The translations under genes and the position numbers were made by a program. The notes beneath the pieces were generated by a model. That model had not been told where the DNA came from, ran no database searches, and saw only the letters and a program-made list of their open reading frames with translations. Shown piece after piece: positions 6,729-14,852 of a stretch of DNA of 24,109 nucleotides. Origin of the DNA: Salinisphaera sp. UBA6602 (GTDB lineage Bacteria; Pseudomonadota; Gammaproteobacteria; Nevskiales; Salinisphaeraceae); contig DJIE01000041.1 of the NCBI GenBank assembly GCA_002433465.1, positions 1-24,109 on the forward strand. The letters are read 5' to 3'. Every line of letters begins with the position of its first letter. Positions within the stretch are counted from its first letter, which is position 1.

Positions 6729-7793
6729 TTACCCGCGAACACAGGCATCGTATTCACGCATGAGTGTGTCGACGAGTTCGGCGGCGGCCATGGATCGCGC
6801 CAGACCGGCTGCCTGACCGGCCCAGAGCGACATGAATGCGTCCCGGTCGGCCTGACCGGCGGTGGCACGAATATCCTTGGTCCAGGCGTTGTGTACCGGA
6901 TAATCCGGCAGGCTGGCTTCGATCGGCGCCATCTCTTCGATGAAACGATTGTTCAGCCCGCGTGCGGCCTTGCCGGAAAAAGCGCGGGTCACCGCGGTGG
7001 GGCGGTCGCCGGCTTCGAGCAGCGCCTTCTTGTGGGCCGGCTTGGCGCCGCTTTCGGTACAGGTCAGAAACGCACTGCCCATCTGTACGCCGGCCGCGCC
7101 AAGCATGCGGCAGGCCGCCATGCCGCGGCCGTCCATGACGCCGCCGGAGGCGATCACCGGCACGTCGACGGCATCGGCGATCTGCGGCACCAGCGATAGC
7201 GTGCCGATCATCGATTGCTCGGCGCTGGCGATGAACGTGCCGCGATGGCCGCCGGCATCACTGCCCTGGGCCACGATCATGTCCACGCCGTCCGCAGCCA
7301 GCGCACGGGCTTCGGCCACCGTGGTGGCGGTGCCGACCACACAGGTGCCGCGGCCTTGCAGCGCCTGTATACGCGGGCGATCGAGCGCGCCGAAGGTCGA
7401 ACTGAATACGGCCACGCCGGCGTTGAGTACCGCGTCGAACTGGGCATCGAAATCCGGCGCGTAGCGCGCTGGCGCGGCCGGGCGTTCCAGACCCAGCTCA
7501 TCACGGAATGCGTCGAGCCGGGCGTTGGCCTGTTCGATCCGATCTTCGTTGACCTGAAACGGCTGGGGAATGAACAGATTCACCGCGAACGGCTTGTCCG
7601 TCGCACGGCTCGTCTCGGCGATCGCCGTGGCCAGGTCGTCCGGCGCCATATAGCCGGCGCCGATCGAGCCCAGGGCGCCGGCGTTGGATACCGCGGCGAC
7701 CAGGGCCGGGGTCGTCGTGCCGCCCGCCATGGGCGCCTGGATGATGGGGTGATCGATGCCCAGCCGGGCGGTCAGCTCGGTCTGCCAGCTCAT
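6729..7793 (-). CDS. Nitronate monooxygenase / FMN-dependent 2-nitropropane dioxygenase family
   Basis: A 354-residue TIM-barrel FMN enzyme. Typical features run in order: DHPIIQAPMAGGTTTPALVAAVSNAGALG (14-42), which holds the phosphate and flavin contacts; NLFIPQP at 72-78; and QGSDAGGHRG at 176-185 with the conserved catalytic-type histidine H183. GGVMDGRG and GAAGVQMGSAFLTC follow as the C-terminal phosphate-binding part. This places it in the class I nitronate monooxygenase group, which oxidises propionate-3-nitronate or related alkyl nitronates and protects against nitro toxins. Some relatives are only NADH:quinone reductases. GGAG lies upstream of the ATG. The cupin gene is 24 bp upstream on the same strand, so they are probably co-transcribed. 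Confidence 0.9.
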   Translation of the reverse strand: MSWQTELTARLGIDHPIIQAPMAGGTTTPALVAAVSNAGALGSIGAGYMAPDDLATAIAETSRATDKPFAVNLFIPQPFQVNEDRIEQANARLDAFRDELGLERPAAPARYAPDFDAQFDAVLNAGVAVFSSTFGALDRPRIQALQGRGTCVVGTATTVAEARALAADGVDMIVAQGSDAGGHRGTFIASAEQSMIGTLSLVPQIADAVDVPVIASGGVMDGRGMAACRMLGAAGVQMGSAFLTCTESGAKPAHKKALLEAGDRPTAVTRAFSGKAARGLNNRFIEEMAPIEASLPDYPVHNAWTKDIRATAGQADRDAFMSLWAGQAAGLARSMAAAELVDTLMREYDACVRG

Positions 7794-7817
7794 GGCCTTT
7801 ACTCCGTGGGTTGCGTT

Positions 7818-8366
7818 CTAATCGTGCCAGTATGCCGTCAACGCGCCGTGTGGACCGCTCACGGGGTCGCTGTCCGGACGCGCCAGCGCGGCGATAGTGG
7901 CACGGGCGGTGGCGATATCGGTATCGTCCGGCCGGCACAGATCCCACTCCTGCTGGTCCGGCGGATAGGCCGCCACGAGCAGGAAATCGTCGCTGGCCCG
8001 GCGTCGGCAGTGGCCGGTACCCGCCGGCAGCACGAGCACGTCGCCTGGGCGCATGTCGATATCGCGGCCGTTCTCGCCGCCGAGGATCAGCGTGGCCGTG
8101 CCGCGCGCCACGCCCAGGGTTTCGTGGGCGCGGCTGTGGTAGTGGTGGTAGTCGAACACGCCACCACGCCATTGCGGCGGCCAGCCGTTGCGCGCGAAGC
8201 GCTGTTCGAGCGACTCGGCCGGCGACACGTGCGACGCATCGATGCCGCGGTAGCGCAGCACCGGATAGCCGCTGTTGGGCGTACGGCCGTCGTCTTGTAA
8301 ATACAGCCGCTCGGGGGCCTCGACGGCTGGGCTCGATGGGACAGCGTTGCGGTCGATATCGATCAT
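7818..8366 (-). CDS. YjlB-like cupin-domain protein
   Basis: A 182-residue small beta-barrel protein. Cupin motif 1 is seen as HHYHSRAHETLGVARG (74-89), with H75, H77 and E82 as likely metal ligands. Motif 2 is GDVLVLPAGTGH (108-119), with H119. The N-terminal LYLQDDGRTPNSGYPVLRY, the RFARNGWPPQWRGGVFDYHHYH stretch and AYPPDQQEWDLC closely match the YjlB family known from Bacillus. That family's reaction is not established to my knowledge; a metal-dependent dioxygenase or isomerase would fit the fold. The gene begins a probable minus-strand unit with the nitronate monooxygenase. Its start codon has only a weak ribosome site, and the 135-bp gap to the divergent thioesterase should hold its promoter. 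Confidence 0.85.
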   Translation of the reverse strand: MIDIDRNAVPSSPAVEAPERLYLQDDGRTPNSGYPVLRYRGIDASHVSPAESLEQRFARNGWPPQWRGGVFDYHHYHSRAHETLGVARGTATLILGGENGRDIDMRPGDVLVLPAGTGHCRRRASDDFLLVAAYPPDQQEWDLCRPDDTDIATARATIAALARPDSDPVSGPHGALTAYWHD

Positions 8367-8426
8367 GACGACGTTCGTATGGGGCCTGCGTCGAGCGGCC
8401 GGGCCTGATAATGTACGCGCCCATAG

Positions 8427-8455
8427 CCGTTGCCTGCAGTTTGCGCCGGCAACGG
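8427..8455. other. 8-bp inverted repeat in divergent promoter region
   Basis: CCGTTGCC (8427-8434) and GGCAACGG (8448-8455) are perfect complements with a 13-base loop. They lie between the cupin gene (minus) and thioesterase gene (plus), close to a GATAAT box at about 8407. This could be an operator or a leader hairpin. There is no T-tract. Confidence 0.35.
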
Positions 8456-8501
8456 GCCGGGCTCAAGCGGGCCCGCCTGGTTTTACGGTGTGTTTATCGC
8501 C

Positions 8502-8957
8502 ATGTCCTCGATGCCGTTTCGCTATCGTTTTCGCGTGCGCTACAACGAATGCGATGCCCAGCGCGTTGTCTTCAATGCCCGCTACGCGGACTATGTCGAC
8601 CTTGCCATGACCGAGTTCATGCGTGCGCTCGGACGCGACTATCTTGCCCTGCTCGCGCGCGGGCTCGACAACCAGGTGGTCAAGCTCACCCTGGAATGGC
8701 AGGGGCCGGCCCACTTTGACGAGGTGTTGGAAGCGCGCGTGCAAGCGCTCCGGCTCGGGCGCACGTCGTTCACCATCGGCTATGACATCGTGCGCGCCGA
8801 CGACGGCGCGCCGATATGCCAGGCCGAGGCGGTGTACGTGATGATGAGCGGCGAGCCGCTGGCCAAGACCCCGATCCCCGATGATCTGCGCGCGTGCTTC
8901 GAGCGCGGCGCGCCGGGGGTGGTCATCGATCACGCCGGCCATGCAGGTTCGCCGTGA
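8502..8957 (+). CDS. Hotdog-fold acyl-CoA thioesterase, 4-hydroxybenzoyl-CoA thioesterase/YbgC type
   Basis: A 151-residue single hotdog domain. The family signature is RVRYNECDAQRVVFNARYADYVD (11-33), with the catalytic aspartate D18 and an AMTEFM start of the long central helix. The conserved LEWQGPAHFDEVLE and RTSFTIGYDI strands follow. Enzymes of this type hydrolyse short-chain or aromatic acyl-CoA. The specificity here is unknown. I chose ATG 8502 because the domain begins within ten residues. An open stretch reaches 8430 but has no domain similarity, and ATG 8511 is also possible. Its stop overlaps the GNAT start by four bases (GTGA), a sign of translational coupling. Confidence 0.87.
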   Translation: MSSMPFRYRFRVRYNECDAQRVVFNARYADYVDLAMTEFMRALGRDYLALLARGLDNQVVKLTLEWQGPAHFDEVLEARVQALRLGRTSFTIGYDIVRADDGAPICQAEAVYVMMSGEPLAKTPIPDDLRACFERGAPGVVIDHAGHAGSP

Positions 8958-9466
8958 CCGCCATACGCCGCGCCCGCCCCGAAGACTGGCCTGCCCTATG
9001 GAAAATCATCGAGCCGGTGTTTCGCGCCGGTGAGACCTATGCTGTGGCCGTGGATATCGAGGAAGACGAGGCGCGCGCCTTGTGGCTGGACAAGCCGCTT
9101 GCCACCTTCGTGGCCGTGAACGCCGCCGACGGGCGAGTCCTGGGCAGCTATTTTCTCAAGTTCAACCAGCCCGGCGGTGGCAACCACGTATGCAACTGCG
9201 GCTATATCGTCGCCCGCGATGCCCGTGGCCGGGGTGTGGCCGGCCAGCTTTGCGAGCATTCCCAGCGCGAGGCGATCGCAGTGGGCTTTCGGGCCATGCA
9301 GTACAACCTGGTGGTGGCTACCAATACCGGCGCGATCCGGCTCTGGCAGCGCCACGACTTCGATATCGTCGGCCGATTGCCGGGCGCGTTTCGCCACCCA
9401 ACGCAGGGCGAAGTCGATGCGCTTGTAATGTACAAGCGCCTGGTTGAAGCAGCGGCCAAGGCCTGA
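8954..9466 (+). CDS. GNAT-family N-acetyltransferase
   Basis: A 170-residue acetyl-CoA-dependent acyltransferase. GNAT motif A is CGYIVARDARGRGVAGQLCEHS (82-103), with the pyrophosphate loop RGRGVA. Motif B follows as LVVATNTGAIRLWQRHDFDIVG, containing the usual asparagine and aromatic residues. The N-terminal IRRARPEDWPALWKII is the typical first strand and helix. I chose GTG 8954 because IRRA follows immediately and because GTGA overlaps the thioesterase stop. The substrate is unknown: small amines, amino acids or protein N-termini are all possible. Coupling to a thioesterase suggests a shared acyl-CoA theme, but that is inference. Confidence 0.87.
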   Translation: MTAIRRARPEDWPALWKIIEPVFRAGETYAVAVDIEEDEARALWLDKPLATFVAVNAADGRVLGSYFLKFNQPGGGNHVCNCGYIVARDARGRGVAGQLCEHSQREAIAVGFRAMQYNLVVATNTGAIRLWQRHDFDIVGRLPGAFRHPTQGEVDALVMYKRLVEAAAKA

Positions 9467-9554
9467 GCGATATCGCGTAACCCGGGTCGATTACCCTGCT
9501 TCGATACAATGATGGGGTTGGCCGCCCGAGCAGGCGGCAGCACCGGGAGGGGCC

Positions 9555-10763
9555 ATGAGCCAGGGCGGTCGAATCGAGCAGGGCTTAGCCGGGTGGCGCA
9601 CGCTCGTGCGGTGGTTGGGCGATGTCCATAGCACGGACTATCTCGTCGCCAAGGCAAACGACTTTCGTTTGTTCACCCGTATCGCGCTTCTGATCACGGC
9701 CGTTTTCCTGTCTACAACCGTGATCTGGGATCATGCGATCGACCCGGTCAACGCGCGCCATACGATCAGGCTGCGGCTTATCGAATCGCTGGCGCTGTTT
9801 GTCTGGCTGGCGGCAAGTTGGAACGATATCCGGGCGCGATTGGCGAGGATCGCAGCCGTATCCATGCCTCTGGTGGTGTCGTTCACGTTCATTCTCGTGT
9901 TGTCGCGCCTGGAGAACGGGGCCGAGTACGGCATCGGCGGCTTTCTCTACTTTTTCATCTTCCTGCCGTTCCTGCTGGTGGGTCAGTCGATTCGTTTCGC
10001 GGTTTTCAGCCTGGCCTGTATCACGGTATTTCCGATGGTGGTGGCGTCGCTGGGCGTCAGCGCCGGGCTCGACTGGGGCATATACAACGCCTACGTATGG
10101 ATGGGTTTCGTGCCCATCGTGGGCATCCAGTTGCTCTGCGAATATCTCTACTGGCGCGTATCCGTCTACCGCCGGCACGTGGAGCGGCTGGCGGTGACCG
10201 ATGAACTGACCGGGCTGGCCAACCGGCGCCGCTTCTTCATCGAGAGCGATCGCATTCTTGAAACCCATCGTCGCAGCCAGCGTCGCCTGAGCCTGCTCTT
10301 CATCGATATCGACCACTTCAAACGCATCAACGACACCTACGGCCATGCCATCGGCGACGCAGCGCTGTGTCATGTGGCCCATGCCATCGCGCCGGACATG
10401 CGCGGGGTCGACCTCATTGCACGCTATGGCGGCGAGGAGTTCGTGGTGCTCATGCCCGAAACCTCCCACCGCGCGGCTCTGATCGCGGCCGAGCGCATAA
10501 GACGCGCGGTGCGGGATACGGCCTTCGACGGGTGGCCGGATGGCGAGCGGGCACTGCAGATAACGGTCAGCATCGGCGTGGCCAGCTACCGGCCGGTTGC
10601 CGAGCAGACCCCCGAGATCGATACGCTCATTCAGAACGCAGACGCGGCGATGTACCAGGCGAAACAGGCCGGTCGGGACCAGGTTCGCGGGGCTGCCGAG
10701 CCGTCGGGCCAGGCCTCGGCAACCTTCGAGGGCGCTGTTGTCGCGCCTTCCCGAGCGCCTTAG
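9555..10763 (+). CDS. Membrane-bound diguanylate cyclase (GGDEF)
   Basis: A 402-residue inner-membrane enzyme making cyclic di-GMP from two GTP. The N-terminal half has about six hydrophobic segments (roughly 41-58, 76-88, 100-117, 128-142, 147-167 and 181-200), which form an unclassified sensor. The GGDEF domain starts at VTDELTGLANRRRF (about 214-227), has the metal-binding LLFIDIDHFKRINDTYGH (247-263), and has the active loop GGEEF at 292-296, a functional variant. RGVD at 283-286, five residues before the loop, is the RxxD inhibitory site, so product feedback is expected. It has no EAL domain. A GGGAGGGG ribosome site sits just before ATG 9555. The 88-bp gap to the GNAT gene suggests a separate transcript. 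The sensed signal cannot be inferred. Confidence 0.93.
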   Translation: MSQGGRIEQGLAGWRTLVRWLGDVHSTDYLVAKANDFRLFTRIALLITAVFLSTTVIWDHAIDPVNARHTIRLRLIESLALFVWLAASWNDIRARLARIAAVSMPLVVSFTFILVLSRLENGAEYGIGGFLYFFIFLPFLLVGQSIRFAVFSLACITVFPMVVASLGVSAGLDWGIYNAYVWMGFVPIVGIQLLCEYLYWRVSVYRRHVERLAVTDELTGLANRRRFFIESDRILETHRRSQRRLSLLFIDIDHFKRINDTYGHAIGDAALCHVAHAIAPDMRGVDLIARYGGEEFVVLMPETSHRAALIAAERIRRAVRDTAFDGWPDGERALQITVSIGVASYRPVAEQTPEIDTLIQNADAAMYQAKQAGRDQVRGAAEPSGQASATFEGAVVAPSRAP

Positions 10764-10810
10764 ACGAACCGCGGGTAAGCGATCAGCGCGTCTTGCGGCC
10801 GTGCTCCGCC

Positions 10811-11863
10811 TTAGCGGATGTCGTCGCCGGTCTCGATTCGGGCGGTCGGCACGTCCCGGCGAATCGCCCGGGAGAACTCCGATGTCGAATGACCATCGCG
10901 ATCCGAGGCGAGCGCTCGCGTATTGATATGGCCACGGCGTTCGAGTTCGGCTAGCGGGTAGTGTGTATTCAGTGCGCCCAGGTCGTAGATGTAGTCGGGT
11001 AGATAGCCCGAAGCCAGCAGGCGGTAATCCCAGGGCAGGCCCGGCACGATGCGTTTGACCATGTCGTAGACGATGGTCGTGCAGTTCGAGGTCAGCGTGT
11101 TGTAGAAGCGCGGCGCGTCTTCGAGCTGGTCGGCTTCGTCGAGGTAGGCTTCGAACAGTGAACGCATGGCCGCCGGCGACAGCGCCACCGAATACAGATA
11201 GACCGATTCACCGCGGGCATTGCTGCGCGTACGGATGATGTCGCGCTCGTCGGCGGCGACCAGCACCAGCTCGGATTGACGAAAGAAGCCGCCGATCGCC
11301 GAGAAGCTCTGGCCGCGGGTACGCCGGACCTCGACCGAGAACACCAGATGCCGGCCGTCGGTAAAGCCGAAGCTGACCAGCGTGTGGGCGATCGTCGGGC
11401 CCATCCAGTAGGACACGATCAGATCGGCGCTCTCGAGCTCGGACAGGTCGTACCGGCGGCTTTCCCAGTGGGCATCGAAATCCTCGCGGGTACGCCACTC
11501 GAAGTTGCGTACGTTATCGAGGGTGACGATATCGCCCTCGCGCGTGGCGTGCAGCAGGCGGGCGACGTCGGGGGCCCAGTCGCGCTCGTAGCTGGGCGTG
11601 ATCGTATGCCACCACAGACCCAGCACGAGGGCCACGAAGGCGAACAGGGCCGGGCCGGCCAGGGCCAACGGTCCCGAGCGGACCAGCGCGATGCCGAGCA
11701 GCGCCGCCAGCGCGGGCAGAAGCCAGAGCGTGATCAACAGCGCGCGCAGCGCCAGGCTTTCCGGACCGCGGAAATAAAGCGCCAGCGCGCCCCAGCCGCT
11801 GCCCAGCAGCACCGCAAGCGCCAACGGCACGCGCCAGAGCAGCGATAACAGCAGCGTCTTCAT
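10811..11863 (-). CDS. DUF4105 (Lnb N-terminal periplasmic domain) membrane protein
   Basis: A 350-residue protein with three N-terminal membrane helices (about 4-29, 40-61 and 68-86) and then a periplasmic domain of the DUF4105 type. Landmarks are VTLDNVRNFEWRTREDF, DLSELESADLIVSYWMG, IAHTLVSFGFTDGRHLVFSVE and FYNTLTSNCTTIVYDM. The last includes the Asn-Cys pair conserved in this family, which resembles papain-like amidase or protease folds. Function is not established; relatives lie next to lipoprotein or envelope genes. It is convergent with the diguanylate cyclase gene and sits 94 bp downstream of opgD on the same strand, so an envelope role is a reasonable guess. Confidence 0.82.
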   Translation of the reverse strand: MKTLLLSLLWRVPLALAVLLGSGWGALALYFRGPESLALRALLITLWLLPALAALLGIALVRSGPLALAGPALFAFVALVLGLWWHTITPSYERDWAPDVARLLHATREGDIVTLDNVRNFEWRTREDFDAHWESRRYDLSELESADLIVSYWMGPTIAHTLVSFGFTDGRHLVFSVEVRRTRGQSFSAIGGFFRQSELVLVAADERDIIRTRSNARGESVYLYSVALSPAAMRSLFEAYLDEADQLEDAPRFYNTLTSNCTTIVYDMVKRIVPGLPWDYRLLASGYLPDYIYDLGALNTHYPLAELERRGHINTRALASDRDGHSTSEFSRAIRRDVPTARIETGDDIR

Positions 11864-11957
11864 GGCCGCCGCGGTATGTGCCGGCTGCGCACCACGCCGT
11901 GGGGCAGGCGCGGCAGGCTATATCTTGGGCGGTCGGCGTCGCAGACGATGAGTCCCT

Positions 11958-13568
11958 CTAGTAGTAGCGTTCGTCGGATTTCGGTGGCACCCACTGGTAG
12001 AGCCAGGTTTCGGTGAGCGGGCGGTCGCCGGCGCGCAGGTACAGCCGAATCGATACCGCTTCGTCAGAACGGCTGTCGGGCACCCAGTCGAAGATGGCGC
12101 GATAACCCTTGATCGGTTCGAAGCGGCGGGCCTGGACCATGCCCAGCTTGCCGCGCGAGACTTCGACCTGCACTTCCACCTGGGTATCGCCGGGCAGCTC
12201 GTCGAGCGGGTCGCCGACGAAGTCCACCGCGAAGCGGCGCGCATACTCCGCGGGCGAGCGATCGCCCGGAATCCAGCCTTCCGGCACGTTGCCCATGCCC
12301 GACCAGGTCTTTTCCACCTGGGCCAGCGTGGGCGCGACCGGCGGCAGCGGCAGCCAGTACAGCTTGTAGCTGAAATTGAGCTGTTGGTTGCCGGTCACCG
12401 GTTCGTCGGGAATCCAGAACGCACCGATGTTGTCGACCGTCTCGCCCACGGTGGGCAGCTCGAACAGCGCGATCTGGCCCTTGCCCCAGTCGCTGGTCGG
12501 CTCCACCCAGAGGCTCGGGCGGCGGTTGTACCAGGCCACGTCGTCGCGATAGTTGTCGAAATCGTGATCGTGCTGAACGAGCCCGAAGCCGCGCGGATTC
12601 TCGTCGGGAAAGGCGTTGTATTGCAGGGTCTTCGGGTTGAACAGCGGCCGGCACACCCACTCGCCGTTGCCGCGCCACATTTCCAGGCGGTCGGAATCGT
12701 GGATCTGGGGATGAATCGTATCGCGGGCCTGGGCCTGGCTGGTGCCCTTGAGGAACATGCTGGTCATGGGGGCAATGCCCAGGCGGCCGATCTGGTGGCG
12801 GGTATGCAGCTCCATGTCGATGTCCATGACCGTGCCCTGCTCGGTCAGGTCGATCTTGAAGCGATAGGCGCCGGCGACGGCCGGCGAGTCGAGCAGCGCA
12901 TAGACGATAGCCTGCTGGTCGTCGTGCGGCTGTTCGAACCAGAACGCCACGAAATCCGGGAATTCCTCCGTCTGCTCGGTGGCGGTATCGATCGCCAGGC
13001 CGCGCGCGGAAATGCCGTACTGGTTGTTCTTGTCCAGAAAGCGAAAATAGCTCGCGCCCAGAAACGCGCCGGCCTCGTGGGTGGCGCTGGCGTCGTTATC
13101 GCGCATGAGCTTGAAGCCGGCATAGCCGAAATCGTGGCCCTTGAGCTGGGCCTGATCGATGCCCGAGCCGTCGTAGCTGAAACGCTTTGGATCGAAATGC
13201 ACTTCGTGGGCGTGCTGGGTATCCGGGTCGATCACGTGCATGCGCACGGGCAGGTTGAACTGCATGCCGACATGGAAAAAACGCAGGGTCATGTCGGTAT
13301 CGGGCGCGTCGCGCCAGATGGCGTATTTGGGATCGTACTGAATCTGCTGATATTTCAGCGGCTCGAGATTAGCCAGCGTGGGCGGCAGCGTTTCTGCGTT
13401 GTCACGGTAGGGCCGGCCGGCGAGTTCCTTGGCCCGCTGTTTGAGGCGATCGAAATCGAACGGCTCGCCGCTCGGGTCGGTTCTCGCAGCGTGAGCAAAC
13501 GCCGGGAAGGCGGGCAGCCCGAGGGCGGTCAACGCCATCGATGCCTTCAACAGGTTACGTCGATTCAT
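11958..13568 (-). CDS. opgD: Glucan biosynthesis protein OpgD (MdoD), Tat-exported
   Basis: A 536-residue periplasmic protein of the MdoG/OpgD family, which shapes osmoregulated periplasmic glucans. E. coli members have been assigned to glycoside hydrolase family 186 as beta-1,2-glucanases. The N-terminus MNRRNLLKASMALTALG is a twin-arginine signal with likely cleavage after AFA (residue 25). This points to OpgD rather than Sec-exported OpgG. Conserved stretches include FDFDRLKQRAKELAGRPY, FRFLDKNNQYGISARGLA, NENPRGFGL-like DENPRGFGLVQHDHDF, and SLWVEPTSDWGKGQIALFELPT. No opgG or opgH is in the window. The glucosyltransferase OpgH is required for glucan synthesis, so it must lie elsewhere if the pathway works. 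GAAGAG precedes the ATG. Confidence 0.93.
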   Translation of the reverse strand: MNRRNLLKASMALTALGLPAFPAFAHAARTDPSGEPFDFDRLKQRAKELAGRPYRDNAETLPPTLANLEPLKYQQIQYDPKYAIWRDAPDTDMTLRFFHVGMQFNLPVRMHVIDPDTQHAHEVHFDPKRFSYDGSGIDQAQLKGHDFGYAGFKLMRDNDASATHEAGAFLGASYFRFLDKNNQYGISARGLAIDTATEQTEEFPDFVAFWFEQPHDDQQAIVYALLDSPAVAGAYRFKIDLTEQGTVMDIDMELHTRHQIGRLGIAPMTSMFLKGTSQAQARDTIHPQIHDSDRLEMWRGNGEWVCRPLFNPKTLQYNAFPDENPRGFGLVQHDHDFDNYRDDVAWYNRRPSLWVEPTSDWGKGQIALFELPTVGETVDNIGAFWIPDEPVTGNQQLNFSYKLYWLPLPPVAPTLAQVEKTWSGMGNVPEGWIPGDRSPAEYARRFAVDFVGDPLDELPGDTQVEVQVEVSRGKLGMVQARRFEPIKGYRAIFDWVPDSRSDEAVSIRLYLRAGDRPLTETWLYQWVPPKSDERYY

Positions 13569-13677
13569 GGGGCACTCTTCGTGAATTCGAAAGACAAGAC
13601 AGACGGCGACGCCGAGGGTTCCGCCGAGCGCGTCGGCGCCAGCACGCGTGGCCCCGGCGTTCGCTGTGTGATGAGGG

Positions 13678-14169
13678 TCAGCCGTCCATGACGTCGAGAA
13701 AGGATTGGGACTCGGCGCGCAGCTGTTCGCGCAGCTCGATCATGCGTTTGGCATAGGCATTCAAGCGTTTGCTCTGATCGCTGATCGGCTCGAAGGTCGG
13801 CACGTTCACGGGCTTGCCGTCGTCGCCCAGGGCCACGAACACCAGGATGCAGTGGGTGGTGAAGCGTCGCTGCCGGTCGCGCGGATTGCGGGCATGCACG
13901 CTTACCGAAATATGCATGCTGGTACGACCGGTATGCATGAGTTCGGCCTTGAGTTCGACCAGATCGCCCACGCTGATCGGTTTGAGAAAGCGAATGCCGC
14001 CCACGTATACCGTCACGCAGTAGGCCGAGCTCCAGTTGGCGGCACAGGTATAGCCGGCATGATCGATCCATTTCATGACGTTACCGCCATGCACGTTGCC
14101 GCCGAAATTGACGTCGGAAGGTTCGGCCAGAAAACGCAGGGTGATCTCGGCGTCGGGCGTATGGCTCAT
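13678..14169 (-). CDS. Acyl-CoA thioesterase, hotdog fold (YciA/YkhA type)
   Basis: A 163-residue hotdog thioesterase. The signature is SDVNFGGNVHGGNVMKWIDHAGYTCA (18-43), with the conserved N21, the glycine-rich turn and catalytic D36 at the head of the hotdog helix. VYVGGIRFLKPISVGDLVELKAEL gives the second strand block. The C-terminal helix is rich in Arg and Glu. Members hydrolyse medium or long acyl-CoA, often broadly. It differs from the thioesterase at 8502, which belongs to the 4-hydroxybenzoyl-CoA type, so the window has two independent hotdog enzymes. The gene lies 109 bp upstream of opgD on the same strand and 98 bp from the divergent GST gene. That spacing does not prove an operon with opgD. 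Confidence 0.88.
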   Translation of the reverse strand: MSHTPDAEITLRFLAEPSDVNFGGNVHGGNVMKWIDHAGYTCAANWSSAYCVTVYVGGIRFLKPISVGDLVELKAELMHTGRTSMHISVSVHARNPRDRQRRFTTHCILVFVALGDDGKPVNVPTFEPISDQSKRLNAYAKRMIELREQLRAESQSFLDVMDG

Positions 14170-14267
14170 GCGCTCGGGAATTGAAGGCTTTGGGGCCTAG
14201 TCTAGCCGGAGCGGGACAAGGTTGTAGACTGGGGGCCTATTTCGCACGCCGCAGACGAGGCCTGCCC

Positions 14268-14843
14268 ATGAAACTCATCGGTTCGTCGACTTCGCCCTAT
14301 GTTCGCCGCATACGGTTGCTGCTGGGCGGCAGCGACTACGAGTTCGCCAGTCTGGATATCTACGGTGCCGACCGCGACGAACTGCGTCGCAACAACCCGG
14401 CGCTCAAGATCCCGATGCTCATCGACGAGCAGCAGTCGGTGTACGACTCGCGCGTGATCGCGCGCTATCTGTCGCCGAAGATGGGCTTTACGGAGCTGTC
14501 CTGGGCGCAGGAGAACCAGCTCACGCTCATCGATGCCGCCAACGACTCGATGGTGACCATCGCCCTGTCCAAGAAGTCGGGCCTGGCCACCGACAGCGAC
14601 ATCATGTTCTACGGCCTGCAGCACGAGCGTATCGAGCGCTCCATCGATGCCCTGTCCGCCATGGCCGCCGAAGGGGTATTCGATGCCTGGCACTATCCGA
14701 GCATCTGTCTGTACTGCCTGATCGACTGGGCGGAACTACGCCAGCTGTTCGATTTCTCGGGCCACGCACCTTTGCTCGAACTCAAGGCGCGCTTCAAGGA
14801 CAAGCCGATGGTGGCCGAAACCGATCCGCGCCAGGCGGGATAG
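14268..14843 (+). CDS. Glutathione S-transferase-family protein
   Basis: A 191-residue protein with an N-terminal thioredoxin-like GST domain and an all-helical C-terminal half. The N-terminus SSTSPYVRRIRLLL (6-19) holds the likely glutathione-activating serine or tyrosine. The cis-proline is in KIPMLID (P49) and the SNAIL-like turn is YDSRVIARYL (59-68). The C-terminal part is shorter than in typical 200-220-residue GSTs. I chose ATG 14268 because the first beta strand MKLIGSSTSPY follows directly; the frame upstream has no GST similarity. It is divergent from the thioesterase and convergent with DUF3301. The substrate is unknown. A role in stress or detoxification is generic for the family. 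Confidence 0.88.
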   Translation: MKLIGSSTSPYVRRIRLLLGGSDYEFASLDIYGADRDELRRNNPALKIPMLIDEQQSVYDSRVIARYLSPKMGFTELSWAQENQLTLIDAANDSMVTIALSKKSGLATDSDIMFYGLQHERIERSIDALSAMAAEGVFDAWHYPSICLYCLIDWAELRQLFDFSGHAPLLELKARFKDKPMVAETDPRQAG

Positions 14844-14852
14844 GCGCCGCGA

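Noticed and set aside
9585..10469. Minus-strand open frame of about 294 codons antisense to the diguanylate cyclase
   Set aside because: It is a mirror of GGDEF coding sequence; no signature or ribosome site.
12384..13691. Plus-strand open frame of about 435 codons antisense to opgD
   Set aside because: OpgD is unmistakable on the other strand. The antisense product is a Val/Ala/Arg-rich mirror without motifs.
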